A DNA stretch of 64,000 nt, taken from positions 1,488,001-1,552,000 of the forward strand of contig NZ_CP019300.1 of NCBI RefSeq assembly GCF_001953955.1, written 5' to 3'. The number at the start of each line of letters is the position of its first letter. Positions within the stretch are counted from its first letter, which is position 1. The stretch comes from Prevotella intermedia ATCC 25611 = DSM 20706 (lineage in GTDB: Bacteria; Bacteroidota; Bacteroidia; Bacteroidales; Bacteroidaceae). Below the pieces are notes generated by a model. It had not been told where the DNA came from and made no database searches. It saw nothing but the letters and a program-made list of their open reading frames with translations. Position numbers and translations under genes: made by a program. Shown here piece after piece: positions 1 to 8,494 of this stretch.

Positions 1-2
1 AT

Positions 3-824
3 ATTTTCGATGTTGCTTCGCTCTTTTGCGACTACGGTTTAGTGGAACTTGCACAAAAATGGCTAAGCCAATATGAAGATACGGAAGCGAAAGACTACAA
101 GGAACTGAAAGCAAAGATACTTTTATGGACGGGGAAAAGCAACGAAAGCGAAGATGTACTGAACGAGCTAATCGACAGCAACCCCTACTCTACTACTTAT
201 TGGAACGAATTGGCTGAGTGTCATTTTGTTCGTGGCGAATACAACGAATCTATCACGGCAAGCGAATATGCCTTAGCTATCAACCCCGAAGACGAAGACG
301 CTCTCCTAAACAAAGCCAATGCCTTATACAGCATCGGCAACGGCGACGAAGCGATAAACTATTACAAACGCTTTCAGAAAGTTACTGTTGGAGCAAGGCA
401 AAACTTCGTGAACATTACGATTGCAGATATTTATTTGAACCAAAAGAAGGTAGAAGAGGCATTTAAATATTTCACAAAAGCAATTGAAAACTCAGAAGCA
501 AAAGAGGAAACATACATACAAATGGCTATTTCGCTGATGGGTAACGGCTACATGAGCGATGCCTATAAGTTGTTTTCTGCTAATCTGCAAAGAGTGTCAG
601 AGGACTGGAACATAGGCTATGCGTATTATGCCCGATGCTGCTACGAACTTGGTTTGATGGACGAGTATAATAGGATTTTGGGCATTGCCATCAAGAAAAA
701 CTTGGTAGAAACGAAAGACTTACTGGCTGATTTATATCCCGAAGACAGCAAGCCAGAAGCATATCCACTGCTTACACCTACACCGAGAAAGGGAAAAGCA
801 GACAACAACACGCTACCATTTTAA
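3..824 (+). CDS. TPR-repeat protein, 5'-truncated by window edge
   Basis: The reading frame is open from the first bases of the window (frame 3), so the true start lies upstream; the GTG at 42 is only an internal codon. The visible part (about 274 residues) is a run of degenerate 34-residue helical repeats, with tetratricopeptide landmarks such as the stretches around WNELAECHFVRGEYNES and ALLNKANALYSIGNGDEA. TPR proteins are scaffolds for protein-protein contacts; the partner is not visible. The C-terminus is a short basic and Pro-rich tail. The next gene, a sigma factor, starts 29 bases after the stop, so the two are probably co-transcribed. No signal peptide can be judged because the N-terminus is missing. 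Confidence 0.85.
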   Translation: MFDVASLFCDYGLVELAQKWLSQYEDTEAKDYKELKAKILLWTGKSNESEDVLNELIDSNPYSTTYWNELAECHFVRGEYNESITASEYALAINPEDEDALLNKANALYSIGNGDEAINYYKRFQKVTVGARQNFVNITIADIYLNQKKVEEAFKYFTKAIENSEAKEETYIQMAISLMGNGYMSDAYKLFSANLQRVSEDWNIGYAYYARCCYELGLMDEYNRILGIAIKKNLVETKDLLADLYPEDSKPEAYPLLTPTPRKGKADNNTLPF

Positions 825-853
825 GAATAGAATAACACAAAACATTAGATATT

Positions 854-1543
854 ATGGCTACAAACAGTAAATACATAGAGGAAATTGCCAATCAGCAACT
901 GCTTACCGATGCTGAAGAGCGCGAACTCGCAGCCAAGATTAAGATTGGAGATGCAAAGGCTTTGGAGAAACTAACGAAGGCTAACCTGAAGTTTGTTGTA
1001 TCGTTGGCACACCAATACAGGAACCGTGGGCTTGGTGAAGACGACCTGATAAGCGAAGGAAACATTGGCATGATGCACGCAGCGCAGAAGTTCGACGGCG
1101 CAAAAGGTACACGATTCGTCAAGTTTGCTGCTACCTACATACGCAAGGCAATGGAAGAAGCCATAAGAGAACAGCTCGATACTTATAAAGTACAGAATGC
1201 TGGAGAGGATAAACAACGTACCCGCAAAGCCCACACGCTATCTATCGACCAGCCCGTACCTGTTGGCAGCAACGGCAACTTCACCTTGCAAAGCGTCTTG
1301 GAGAACAAGAACTCGCCACAAGCCGACGAGCATTTAACACGCCAGATTATTGCTGCTGAAATTGCAAAAGGTATGGACGTGCTTGACGAAAGGCAGCAGA
1401 AAGTAATCACGCTTATCTACGGACTGCAAAATGGCGAACGTTATACTATGGAAGAGATAGCCAAAGAAATGGGAATAAAGCGTGAACGTGTGCGTCAAAT
1501 ACGCAACAAGGCATTGCGCAAACTACAAAAACGCCTGAAATAA
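854..1543 (+). CDS. RNA polymerase sigma-70 family factor (alternative, RpoD-like)
   Basis: A 229-residue sigma-70 protein with region 2 (LGEDDLISEGNIGMMHAA then KGTRFVKFAATYIRK, roughly residues 60-110) and region 4 (VLDERQQKVITLIYG then the helix-turn-helix MEEIAKEMGIKRERVRQIR, residues 175-220). It lacks region 1.1 and has only a short region 3 linker. The primary sigma factor of Bacteroidota is about 286 residues and carries a WWIRQ-type motif in region 2.3/2.4. Here that place reads TYIRK, so the promoter-melting and -10 recognition surface is altered. I infer an alternative sigma factor rather than the housekeeping one. It lies 29 bases behind a TPR gene and probably shares its transcript. 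Confidence 0.88.
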   Translation: MATNSKYIEEIANQQLLTDAEERELAAKIKIGDAKALEKLTKANLKFVVSLAHQYRNRGLGEDDLISEGNIGMMHAAQKFDGAKGTRFVKFAATYIRKAMEEAIREQLDTYKVQNAGEDKQRTRKAHTLSIDQPVPVGSNGNFTLQSVLENKNSPQADEHLTRQIIAAEIAKGMDVLDERQQKVITLIYGLQNGERYTMEEIAKEMGIKRERVRQIRNKALRKLQKRLK

Positions 1544-1562
1544 AGGTATCGTTTGGAAAGCC

Positions 1563-2585
1563 TTAGTAGCGGAAAACGATTGTACGAAACCAATCGCGCA
1601 GTATGCCACCATACTGATTTTGACTGTCGGCACACAAGATTAGAACTTGCGAACCATCATTCAGCTTAGGTCCAAGGCACATTCCTTCGTAATTGGCGAA
1701 GTCTTGATGAAACAAGGTTAATGATGTTTTCCATTCCGCAAGTAAGTGTTTCACCATGTAAGGACTTGCGTCCGTGAGCGGTTTGTCGCTGTCTATTTGC
1801 TCCGCAGTGTTAGTATTGACACTATAAAGTTTGTTTTTTACAAACGAACCGAACTTTTTGGGCGCAACATAAAGTTCTCTTTCCAAAACAAGAAGTACAC
1901 CATTGTCTAATGCAACCATATCGGCTACACCCATAGCATAGTTCTGCGCAGGCTTATTTACGGTGCCTTTGTCCATCTTGTAAGCATATTGCGCTATGGG
2001 TTGGAGGCTTTCATCGAAGGCTTGAAGACGCAAACGGTTTTCCAACAGCTGCATAGGTGCTGCCTGTTTCCCATCGGTTTCCAATGTAGATTCGGTAGTA
2101 GTCCAGAACAAATGTGTAGTGCCATTGTAGGTTAAAGACTCTAAACCATAGACATTTGAAGCAGAACGAAGGCTGGACGGAACAAGCAATTGCTTGCCAG
2201 TAAGTTTGCCCGACAGGTCGTATTCGCAGATACTATTGTCAGCTTCACGCGCTATGAATATGCTGTGTCTACCTGAATGGAAGGCAATACCTTCTTCGTC
2301 GGCATTTGGTGCAGACGAGGTAAAGAAACCATTAGACACCACTTGCTTAATATCACCTGTATTTAAGTCTATATCCAACGTGAAAATATAAAAGCCACTG
2401 TGCTCTGTTTTATCGGAAACAACCGCATAACGGTTGCCCCCTAACCACGTTATTCCACTATAATTGCCTTTCGGAACCGTTTCTTTAAAGTGGTGCTGTT
2501 CATTCAAAGCTACCAGTTTAGGATAGGTTTGTGCAAGGGTTGATGCAGAAATAAGTGCAAAGAATAAAGTGAGAAACAATTTCAT
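1563..2585 (-). CDS. Secreted esterase-like activity of phytase family protein
   Basis: The start chosen is the ATG at 2585, which gives a clean signal peptide (MKLFLTLFFALISASTLAQ) and a mature protein of about 320 residues; an earlier in-frame ATG at 2687 would put the signal peptide 34 residues inside the protein. The mature part has repeated strand patterns such as YSGITWLGGNRYAVVSDK and DEEGIAFHSGRHSIFIARE, typical of the beta-propeller 'esterase-like activity of phytase' family. Export to the periplasm or surface is likely. The natural substrate is unknown. It converges with the sigma-factor gene (20 bases between the stops), and a repeat element lies behind its start. Confidence 0.78.
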   Translation of the reverse strand: MKLFLTLFFALISASTLAQTYPKLVALNEQHHFKETVPKGNYSGITWLGGNRYAVVSDKTEHSGFYIFTLDIDLNTGDIKQVVSNGFFTSSAPNADEEGIAFHSGRHSIFIAREADNSICEYDLSGKLTGKQLLVPSSLRSASNVYGLESLTYNGTTHLFWTTTESTLETDGKQAAPMQLLENRLRLQAFDESLQPIAQYAYKMDKGTVNKPAQNYAMGVADMVALDNGVLLVLERELYVAPKKFGSFVKNKLYSVNTNTAEQIDSDKPLTDASPYMVKHLLAEWKTSLTLFHQDFANYEGMCLGPKLNDGSQVLILCADSQNQYGGILRDWFRTIVFRY

Positions 2586-2665
2586 TGAATTTCTATTTAA
2601 TTTCTTAAGCAAGCAGTGTATAACTATAATACATTGTTCTACGAGTGAAAAGAAGGTAAGAAAGG

Positions 2666-2853
2666 TGTAAATATTTTTCAAAAGCATAATTATTGCTTAA
2701 CCACCTAACTATCAACGCATTACAAAACCTATTGTTTTGCGTTCCAAAAGCGGCTGTTTTGCACGGTAAAAGCGTAGGTTTTGCAATGCAAAAGAGCCGC
2801 TTTCGCAATGCTAAAGCGCAGTTATCACTTTTTAACGGAATTATCTTTACAAG
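2666..2853 (+). repeat. 188-bp palindromic repeat, copy A
   Basis: Begins TGTAAATATTTTTC and ends ATTATCTTTACAAG, which are imperfect inverted ends. The centre holds units of 17 bp starting at 2724, 2746, 2768, 2790 and 2812, an exact 22-bp pitch with 5-bp linkers. The first unit is AAAACCTATTGTTTTGC. The second and fourth units carry the arm GCGGCT (fourth inverted) and the third carries GCGTAG. The linker ACGGT follows the second unit. Nothing suggests coding use. Confidence 0.95.
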
Positions 2854-2957
2854 ATTAAACCGAAAAACTCTCACTATTTCTGTTAGGCCCTTGCTAAGAA
2901 ATACCTGCAAGTTTTGCCTGCTCAACCTGCTTTCTTGTACCGAACTTACGTTAATAA

Positions 2958-2991
2958 TAGGTGGTTCTCATTTAAAAACGAAAACCACCTA
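2958..2991 (-). terminator. Hairpin terminator after gmd
   Basis: A 9-bp stem (TAGGTGGTT paired with AACCACCTA) around a 16-base loop lies 28 bases past the gmd stop on the minus strand. T-rich sequence follows only weakly. Confidence 0.55.
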
Positions 2992-3018
2992 ATATCTTTT
3001 TATCCGTCTATTTTCTGT

Positions 3019-4104
3019 TTATTCGGGCATTTGTGCCTTTAGGTACAGCTTCTTAACAAACTTCATATCGTGTTCAACCATTATCTTAACCAGCTGCTCA
3101 AAGGTGGTTTTACGAGGATTCCAACCCAACTTCGTCTTTGCTTTTGTAGGGTCGCCAAGCAGTTGTTCCACTTCAGCAGGACGGAAATACTTAGGGTCTA
3201 CCTCTACAATAGCTTCGCCCGTAGCTTTGTTGTATCCTTTTTCGTCGATGCCATCGCCTTTCCATTCAAGTTCTATGCCAGCTTCCTTAAACGCAGCCGT
3301 GCAGAAAGCACGCACCGTGTACATCTCTCCAGTAGCGATAACGAAGTCGTCTGGTTCGTCTTGCTGAAGTATTAGCCACATACATTCAACATAATCCTTA
3401 GCGTATCCCCAGTCGCGCTGCGCACCAAGATTGCCAAGATAAAGTTTATCCTGCATACCTTGAGCAATGCGAGAAGCTGCCAAAGTGATTTTACGGGTAA
3501 CGAAATTCTCGCCACGGCGTTCACTCTCGTGGTTGAAAAGAATACCGTTGCAGCAGTACATTCCGTACGATTCGCGATAGTTTTTCATTATCCAGTAGCC
3601 ATAGAGCTTTGCAACAGCATATGGAGAACGTGGATAGAAAGGTGTTGTTTCTTTCTGTGGCACTTCCTGTACCTTACCAAACAGTTCTGAAGTTGATGCT
3701 TGATAAATCTTACAAACCTTTTCCAAACCACAGATGCGCACGGCTTCCAAGAGTCGGAGTACACCTACTGCATCGGTATCGGCTGTATATTCAGGTACAT
3801 CAAAGCTGACTTTAACGTGGCTTTGTGCTGCAAGGTTGTAGATTTCGGTAGGCTTTACTTCGCCAATAATACGGATTAAAGAGGACGAGTCGGTCATATC
3901 TGCCCAATGCAGATTAATCAAACGGTCTTTCTTCATATCGCGCACCCATTCGTCTAAATACAAATGCTCAATGCGTCCCGTATTAAAAGAAGAGCTACGG
4001 CGCAACAGTCCGTGCACTTCATAACCTTTTTCTATCAAAAATTCTGCCAAGTAGCTTCCGTCTTGACCAGTAATTCCTGTTATTAATGCTATATTCTTGC
4101 TCAT
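3019..4104 (-). CDS. gmd: GDP-mannose 4,6-dehydratase
   Basis: Converts GDP-D-mannose to GDP-4-keto-6-deoxy-D-mannose, the precursor of GDP-L-fucose, GDP-rhamnose or GDP-perosamine. The 361-residue short-chain dehydrogenase has an N-terminal NADP-binding [14 protein letters not shown] motif (residues 8-21), the Gmd signature [17 protein letters not shown], a catalytic [13 protein letters not shown] segment and the active-site [15 protein letters not shown] (YxxxK). Length matches the family. It follows manC by 54 bases on the same strand, so the pair makes and then dehydrates GDP-mannose. No GDP-fucose synthase gene (fcl) is seen next to it, so the final sugar cannot be named from this window. 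Confidence 0.97.
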   Translation of the reverse strand: MSKNIALITGITGQDGSYLAEFLIEKGYEVHGLLRRSSSFNTGRIEHLYLDEWVRDMKKDRLINLHWADMTDSSSLIRIIGEVKPTEIYNLAAQSHVKVSFDVPEYTADTDAVGVLRLLEAVRICGLEKVCKIYQASTSELFGKVQEVPQKETTPFYPRSPYAVAKLYGYWIMKNYRESYGMYCCNGILFNHESERRGENFVTRKITLAASRIAQGMQDKLYLGNLGAQRDWGYAKDYVECMWLILQQDEPDDFVIATGEMYTVRAFCTAAFKEAGIELEWKGDGIDEKGYNKATGEAIVEVDPKYFRPAEVEQLLGDPTKAKTKLGWNPRKTTFEQLVKIMVEHDMKFVKKLYLKAQMPE

Positions 4105-4158
4105 TTATTATTCCGCTTTAATTTTTAAACGGCTATTTAATAAGTTTATTTTAATTCA

Positions 4159-5226
4159 TCAATTGTTCTCTGAAAATTGCTTTATCCGTTGCTCCTCGTC
4201 AAGTTTGCAGATAAGCAACATACCGTCTTTTTCTGCTACGATATAGCCTTCAAGACCTTGAACCACAACCTTTTTGGCATCGGTTGCGTGGACAATGCAG
4301 TTCTTACTATCGTACATTTGTATATTATCCCCTATTACAGCATTGCCGTAAAGGTCGTGTTGCGACTGCAAGTGCAGCGAACCCCACGTACCAAGGTCGC
4401 TCCAACCAAAGTCGGCGGGGCATACAAAGATTTCCTCTGCCTTCTCCATAATAGCGTAATCGACCGATATTCCCTCGCATTCGGGGTAGACCTCATCAAT
4501 GTGTTTCTGCTCGTCGGGAGTACCTAACACCTCTGAAATACGTTCGAAGATGCGTGCAATGCCAGGTTGGTATATACGGAAAGCGTTCACAATGGTAGAT
4601 ACATTCCAGATAAAGATACCTGCATTCCAAAAGAAGTTGTTCATACTGATATACTTCTTTGCCGTTTCTACATCGGGTTTTTCCCTGAATTGGTCTACTC
4701 GGAATATTTCCTTGTTGCGTGCAGAAGGTGCTGTCAAATCGGCTTGTATATATCCGTACCCTGTTTCAGGGCGCGAAGGCTTCATTCCCAACGTAACAAT
4801 GGCATCGGTTTCGGAGGTAAACTTGAGGCAATTTGTTACAACACGGCGGAACTCATCTTGATTGGTTACGATATGGTCGCTTGGAGTTACGATGATGTTT
4901 GCTTTAGGGTCGGACTTCTTTATGCGCCAACTAACGTATGCTATGCAAGGTGCAGTGTTTCTTCTGCACGGCTCGCTCAAGATATTACCAACAGGAATGT
5001 CGGGCAACTGTTCGTGAACCAGCTCGCAATATTTCTCGTTTGTAACCACCCAAACGTTTTCTGGCTTCGTGATACCTTTCAATCGGTCGTAGGTAAGTTG
5101 CATCAACGACCTGCCAACACCCAATACGTCGATAAACTGTTTGGGCTTATCTATCGTACTCATAGGCCAGAATCGGCTGCCGACTCCCCCTGCCATTATC
5201 ACAAGATGGTTGTTTGTATGTATCAT
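4159..5226 (-). CDS. manC: Mannose-1-phosphate guanylyltransferase
   Basis: Makes GDP-mannose from mannose-1-phosphate and GTP. The 355-residue protein has the nucleotidyltransferase signature MAGGVGSRFWPMSTIDKPKQF near the N-terminus (residues 11-31), the VTPSDH metal/nucleotide motif (about residue 115) and the FFWNAGIFIWNVS and DFGWSDLGTWGSL motifs of the family. It is the short form that lacks the C-terminal phosphomannose isomerase domain. It is the first gene of a manC-gmd unit, with a good promoter 41-71 bases upstream of its start. Confidence 0.95.
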   Translation of the reverse strand: MIHTNNHLVIMAGGVGSRFWPMSTIDKPKQFIDVLGVGRSLMQLTYDRLKGITKPENVWVVTNEKYCELVHEQLPDIPVGNILSEPCRRNTAPCIAYVSWRIKKSDPKANIIVTPSDHIVTNQDEFRRVVTNCLKFTSETDAIVTLGMKPSRPETGYGYIQADLTAPSARNKEIFRVDQFREKPDVETAKKYISMNNFFWNAGIFIWNVSTIVNAFRIYQPGIARIFERISEVLGTPDEQKHIDEVYPECEGISVDYAIMEKAEEIFVCPADFGWSDLGTWGSLHLQSQHDLYGNAVIGDNIQMYDSKNCIVHATDAKKVVVQGLEGYIVAEKDGMLLICKLDEEQRIKQFSENN

Positions 5227-5266
5227 AACTTCTTTAGGCTTAGCTTATTTATAAATAGAATAAGTG

Positions 5267-5297
5267 CAAATATACAAATAAATATTTGAAAAGACAA
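5267..5297 (-). promoter_or_regulatory. Bacteroidota-type promoter for manC-gmd
   Basis: On the minus strand a TTG box (5295-5297) is followed after 20 bases by TATATTTG (5267-5274), matching the TTTG/TAnnTTTG consensus. Transcription would start about 5260 and give a leader of some 35 bases to manC. Confidence 0.75.
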
Positions 5298-5319
5298 GCT
5301 TTGTATTTATCTTTCTATA

Positions 5320-5649
5320 TTACTCGAACAAATTCAAACTTAGGTCGGCTTGAGGGGTAACCTCCTTTGTTTCATTCTGTTCGTCCAAGAACTTTAGCCT
5401 CAATTGTTTAACTTGTTGGTTGTCAGTATTAATGCAATAAACGCCCTTCTTTACTTTTCCCAGCATAGAGTCTGCGCGCTTGCTCATCTTTATAAGGCAT
5501 TGCTGTACCTCTTGATGCACTTCCTCAACATCTAAAGGCAGAAAGAACGAATTGTGTGTATTGAATATATGGCGCGAAATCTTGCCAACTGACAATCCTT
5601 TCTCGCCAGCTTCTATCAACAACAGCAATATATCTTTCTCGTATCGCAT
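5320..5649 (-). CDS. Small winged-helix-like hypothetical protein
   Basis: A 109-residue soluble protein without signal peptide or membrane segment. The N-terminal part (MRYEKDILLLLIEAGEKGLSVGK, then ISRHIFN) has the helix pattern of a winged-helix DNA-binding fold, and KVKKGVYCIN looks like a beta-wing. I do not recognise a characterised family. It lies behind another small winged-helix gene on the same strand, but a hairpin terminator sits between them and its T-run touches this start codon. Confidence 0.7.
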   Translation of the reverse strand: MRYEKDILLLLIEAGEKGLSVGKISRHIFNTHNSFFLPLDVEEVHQEVQQCLIKMSKRADSMLGKVKKGVYCINTDNQQVKQLRLKFLDEQNETKEVTPQADLSLNLFE

Positions 5650-5656
5650 AAAAAAA

Positions 5657-5683
5657 GGAGTCTATACCATAAATACAGACTCC
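5657..5683 (-). terminator. Terminator between two small winged-helix genes
   Basis: GGAGTCT pairs with AGACTCC around a 13-base loop, and on the minus strand the stem is followed directly by a run of T that ends at the ATG of the next gene (5649). Transcription of the downstream gene must read through this or start inside it. Confidence 0.7.
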
Positions 5684-5706
5684 CCCACTTAATTTCGTTT
5701 TCCTTA

Positions 5707-5988
5707 TTAAGCCAAGACTATTTTATCGTCTTCGCTATTTATTTTTCCTTCCTTTAGAAGCCAACCTATACCCAGATAAGCCTCTTCAATGGTGATTTTT
5801 GCTGCCTTTGCAATTTCAGAAACAGTAAGTCCTTTGTTCTCTGCTGCAAGTGCATTGTACACATCGCCAGCTTTAAAACCTACATTCTCTGAGCTCAAGT
5901 CTACCTTTACCGTAGCTTTCTTTGCACAGGCCTTCTTTGTTGTTGTCCGTTTGGTTGCCGCTTTAGCAACTTCTTTCTTTTCTACCAT
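5707..5988 (-). CDS. Winged helix-turn-helix protein (DUF2582-like) with Lys-rich tail
   Basis: A 93-residue protein in two parts. Residues 1-28 are a basic, Lys/Ala/Thr-rich tail of the kind seen in histone-like proteins. Residues 33-93 (VGFKAGDVYNALAAENKGL, then TVSEIAKAAKITIEEAYLGIGWLLKEGKI) form a compact winged helix like the DUF2582 family. DNA binding is an inference from fold and charge; no target is known. A TATATTTG box lies at 6052-6059 on the minus strand, but without a well-spaced upstream TTG. Confidence 0.82.
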   Translation of the reverse strand: MVEKKEVAKAATKRTTTKKACAKKATVKVDLSSENVGFKAGDVYNALAAENKGLTVSEIAKAAKITIEEAYLGIGWLLKEGKINSEDDKIVLA

Positions 5989-6160
5989 AATTATTCATCA
6001 CTTATTTAAATACTACTGAAGCAGATAATAACAAACTGCTATTACTTGCTGCAAATATACGTTAAATATCTCAATGAAACTAATTTATTGATAAAAAACT
6101 AACAACTTCAAAGCTACAACGACTCAAGAGTTGAATTTTATTGATTTACATCAACATATA

Positions 6161-7921
6161 TTACTCTTTCAAGTCTAACTTTATCTGCAATTCATCAAGC
6201 TGTTTTGGCGCAACAACCGATGGCGCATCAAGCATCACATCACGTCCGCTGTTGTTCTTAGGGAACGCTATTACATCGCGGATTGAATCGAGTCCAGCCA
6301 TAATACTTACGTATCGGTCGAGTCCGAATGCAATACCTGCGTGAGGAGGAGCACCATAACGGAAAGCATTCATCAAGAAACCGAACTGCTCTTCTGCCTG
6401 TTGCTTCGTAAATCCAAGCACTTCAAACATTCTTTCCTGCAATTCTGTATCATGAATACGAATAGAGCCACCACCAACTTCGATACCATTGCATACAAAA
6501 TCGTAAGCCAATGCCCTTACTTGCTCTGGGTGTTCGTCAAGCAAATGCAAGTCGTCTGGGTTTGGCATAGTGAATGGGTGGTGGGTAGCCATAAGGCGTT
6601 GCTCCTCGTCACTCCATTCAAAGAGTGGGAAATCTACAATCCACAGGCACTTGAAAACATTCTTATCGCGCAAGCCCAAACGGTTGCCCATCTCTAAACG
6701 AAGTGAGCACAGCTGAACTCTTGTTTTATTGGCATTGTCGCCCGAAAGTATCAGAACAAGGTCGCCATTCTTTGCTCCCGTTGTTTCCTTCACCTTTTGC
6801 AACTGCTCTTGTGTAAAGAACTTATCGACAGAACTCTTCGCTTCGCCGTTCTCGTCGTACTTAATGTAAACCAAACCCTTTGCGCCTACTTGCGGACGCT
6901 TCACGAAATCGGTAAGTTCGTTCAGTTGCTTACGACTATAATCAGCACAATTTGGCACCACGATACCTCCAATGTAGTTCGCTTCGTTGAATACGGAGAA
7001 CTCGCTCGTACCTTTCAAGTCGTCCATAAGTTCTACAAATTCCATTCCGAAACGCACATCAGGTTTATCAGAACCATAACGCTTCATTGCATCGTGCCAC
7101 GTCATCTGTTCCAACTTAGCAGGAAGTTCCACTCCTCTAATCTCCTTGAACAGATAGCGAGCCATATCTTCAAACACCTGTAGCACGTCCTCCTGGTCTA
7201 CATACGACATTTCGCAGTCGATTTGGGTAAACTCTGGCTGACGGTCGGCACGCAAGTCTTCGTCACGGAAACACTTTGCAATCTGGAAATAGCGGTCGAA
7301 ACCAGCCACCATCAACAGCTGTTTCAGTGTCTGCGGACTTTGCGGAAGTGCGTAAAACTGTCCTGGGTTCATACGAGAAGGCACCACAAAGTCGCGTGCT
7401 CCCTCAGGAGTAGAACCTATAAGAATAGGTGTTTCAACTTCGATGAAGTTCAAGTTGTCGAGGAAGTTACGAATAAGAATAGTCATTCTGTGGCGCAATT
7501 CCAAGTTGCTGCGCACTACGGGGCGTCGCAAATCCAAATATCTGTATTTCATTCGGAGGTCGTCGCCACCGTCTGTATTGTCTTCTATTGTAAATGGAGG
7601 AGTGAGCGAGCTGCTCAGCACCGTCAGTTCCTTAGCAATAATCTCTATATCGCCTGTTGCTATCTTGTTATTCTTACTTTGACGCTCGCTTACAATACCT
7701 TTCACGCGAATGCAATATTCGCGTCCCAATTTGTTAGCTTCATCGCAAAGACCAGCATCTTCAGCTTCGTTAAATACAAGTTGTGTAATACCATAACGGT
7801 CGCGCAAATCAACGAAGGTCATACCACCCATCTTACGTGAGCGCTGAACCCAGCCCGCAAGTACTACTTCCTTACCTGCATCAATTAAGCGAAGTTCGCC
7901 ACAAGTCTTAGTCCGATACAT
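6161..7921 (-). CDS. aspS: Aspartyl-tRNA synthetase
   Basis: Charges tRNA-Asp. The 586-residue protein is a complete bacterial-type class II synthetase. It has an N-terminal OB-fold anticodon domain ([23 protein letters not shown]), the motif-2 region [18 protein letters not shown], an inserted bacterial GAD domain in the middle and the C-terminal motif 3 ([15 protein letters not shown]). A TACCTTTG -7 box lies at 7953-7960, 31 bases before the start, without a clear -33 element. Whether it is discriminating (Asp only) or also charges tRNA-Asn cannot be decided here. Confidence 0.98.
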   Translation of the reverse strand: MYRTKTCGELRLIDAGKEVVLAGWVQRSRKMGGMTFVDLRDRYGITQLVFNEAEDAGLCDEANKLGREYCIRVKGIVSERQSKNNKIATGDIEIIAKELTVLSSSLTPPFTIEDNTDGGDDLRMKYRYLDLRRPVVRSNLELRHRMTILIRNFLDNLNFIEVETPILIGSTPEGARDFVVPSRMNPGQFYALPQSPQTLKQLLMVAGFDRYFQIAKCFRDEDLRADRQPEFTQIDCEMSYVDQEDVLQVFEDMARYLFKEIRGVELPAKLEQMTWHDAMKRYGSDKPDVRFGMEFVELMDDLKGTSEFSVFNEANYIGGIVVPNCADYSRKQLNELTDFVKRPQVGAKGLVYIKYDENGEAKSSVDKFFTQEQLQKVKETTGAKNGDLVLILSGDNANKTRVQLCSLRLEMGNRLGLRDKNVFKCLWIVDFPLFEWSDEEQRLMATHHPFTMPNPDDLHLLDEHPEQVRALAYDFVCNGIEVGGGSIRIHDTELQERMFEVLGFTKQQAEEQFGFLMNAFRYGAPPHAGIAFGLDRYVSIMAGLDSIRDVIAFPKNNSGRDVMLDAPSVVAPKQLDELQIKLDLKE

Positions 7922-8232
7922 ATCTTCTCTATATTTTTATTGTTTACTTCTGCAAAGGTACAAACTTTTAACGAGAACGAATAAAACAGAATAAGGAAAA
8001 TTTTGCTTTTTCTTTCTTGATGTTTCTCAATTTCTCCTCTATACCAAGAAGCACAACACTCGGTTTATATGCGAAGTCAGACCAAATGCCTGCTGCGTTC
8101 GTACCGTATCTTGCCTATGCCCTATCTATTCATTACAACAACAAGACAAGCATCTTACGGAACGGCTTAATGGTGAGAGAAAGAGGCTATTTACGTCAAA
8201 AGAAGTCAGAATTTCTATTGTCCTAACATTAT

Positions 8233-8308
8233 TTACACGTAAAGAATAATTTACTTACACGTAAAGAAATATTTATTTACACGTAGAAAAATATTTATTT
8301 ACGTGTAA
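8233..8308. repeat. Phased array of four TACACGTA boxes, 22-bp pitch (array 1)
   Basis: Four copies of the near-palindrome TACACGTA begin at 8234, 8256, 8278 and 8300, exactly 22 bp apart; the last is in inverted orientation (TACGTGTA). The 14-bp spacers are A/T-only or nearly so. The last spacer (GAAAAATATTTATT) and the sequence after the last box match the second array at 41690-41763. The array lies in the 674-bp gap between the divergent aspS and TonB-receptor genes, about 120 bp upstream of the receptor promoter. The rest of that gap (7922-8230) shows no convincing gene. Confidence 0.9.
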
Positions 8309-8426
8309 ATAATTTATAGAAGTTTTGGTTTTACACCATGAAAAATACTTGAGCATACCCTATTTGCCTATCCAAGACGGAGAACCTAATAGTGAACGAG
8401 AAGGTAGATTTACCCATTTTTAGGTA

Positions 8427-8457
8427 TTGACAGTTTATAATATTAACCCTACCTTTG
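8427..8457 (+). promoter_or_regulatory. Promoter of the TonB receptor locus
   Basis: TTG at 8427-8429 and TACCTTTG at 8450-8457 are 20 bases apart, a close match to the Bacteroidota housekeeping consensus. The inferred start near 8464 gives a leader of about 130 bases that contains a short ORF and a terminator-like hairpin. Confidence 0.8.
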
Positions 8458-8494
8458 CACACGAATTGTATATTTACATACAAAAGAACTTTAA

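Noticed and set aside
2693..2992. Reading frames inside the 188-bp repeats whose translations resemble one another (for example containing LLFCVPKAAVLHGKS), at copies A, B, E, G, H and I
   Set aside because: They follow from the conserved repeat DNA. Different copies give different lengths and starts, they lack ribosome sites, and the palindromic structure explains the open frames.
4567..5289. A 240-codon frame opposite manC
   Set aside because: Antisense shadow of a well conserved enzyme gene, extending over its promoter.
8017..8226. A 69-codon frame upstream of the TACACGTA array
   Set aside because: No ribosome site, no recognisable protein features, low-complexity surroundings and no neighbours to support it.
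8233..8308. CRISPR array
   Set aside because: The repeated unit is only an 8-bp core, spacers are 14 bp and A/T-only, orientation changes within the array and no cas gene is near.
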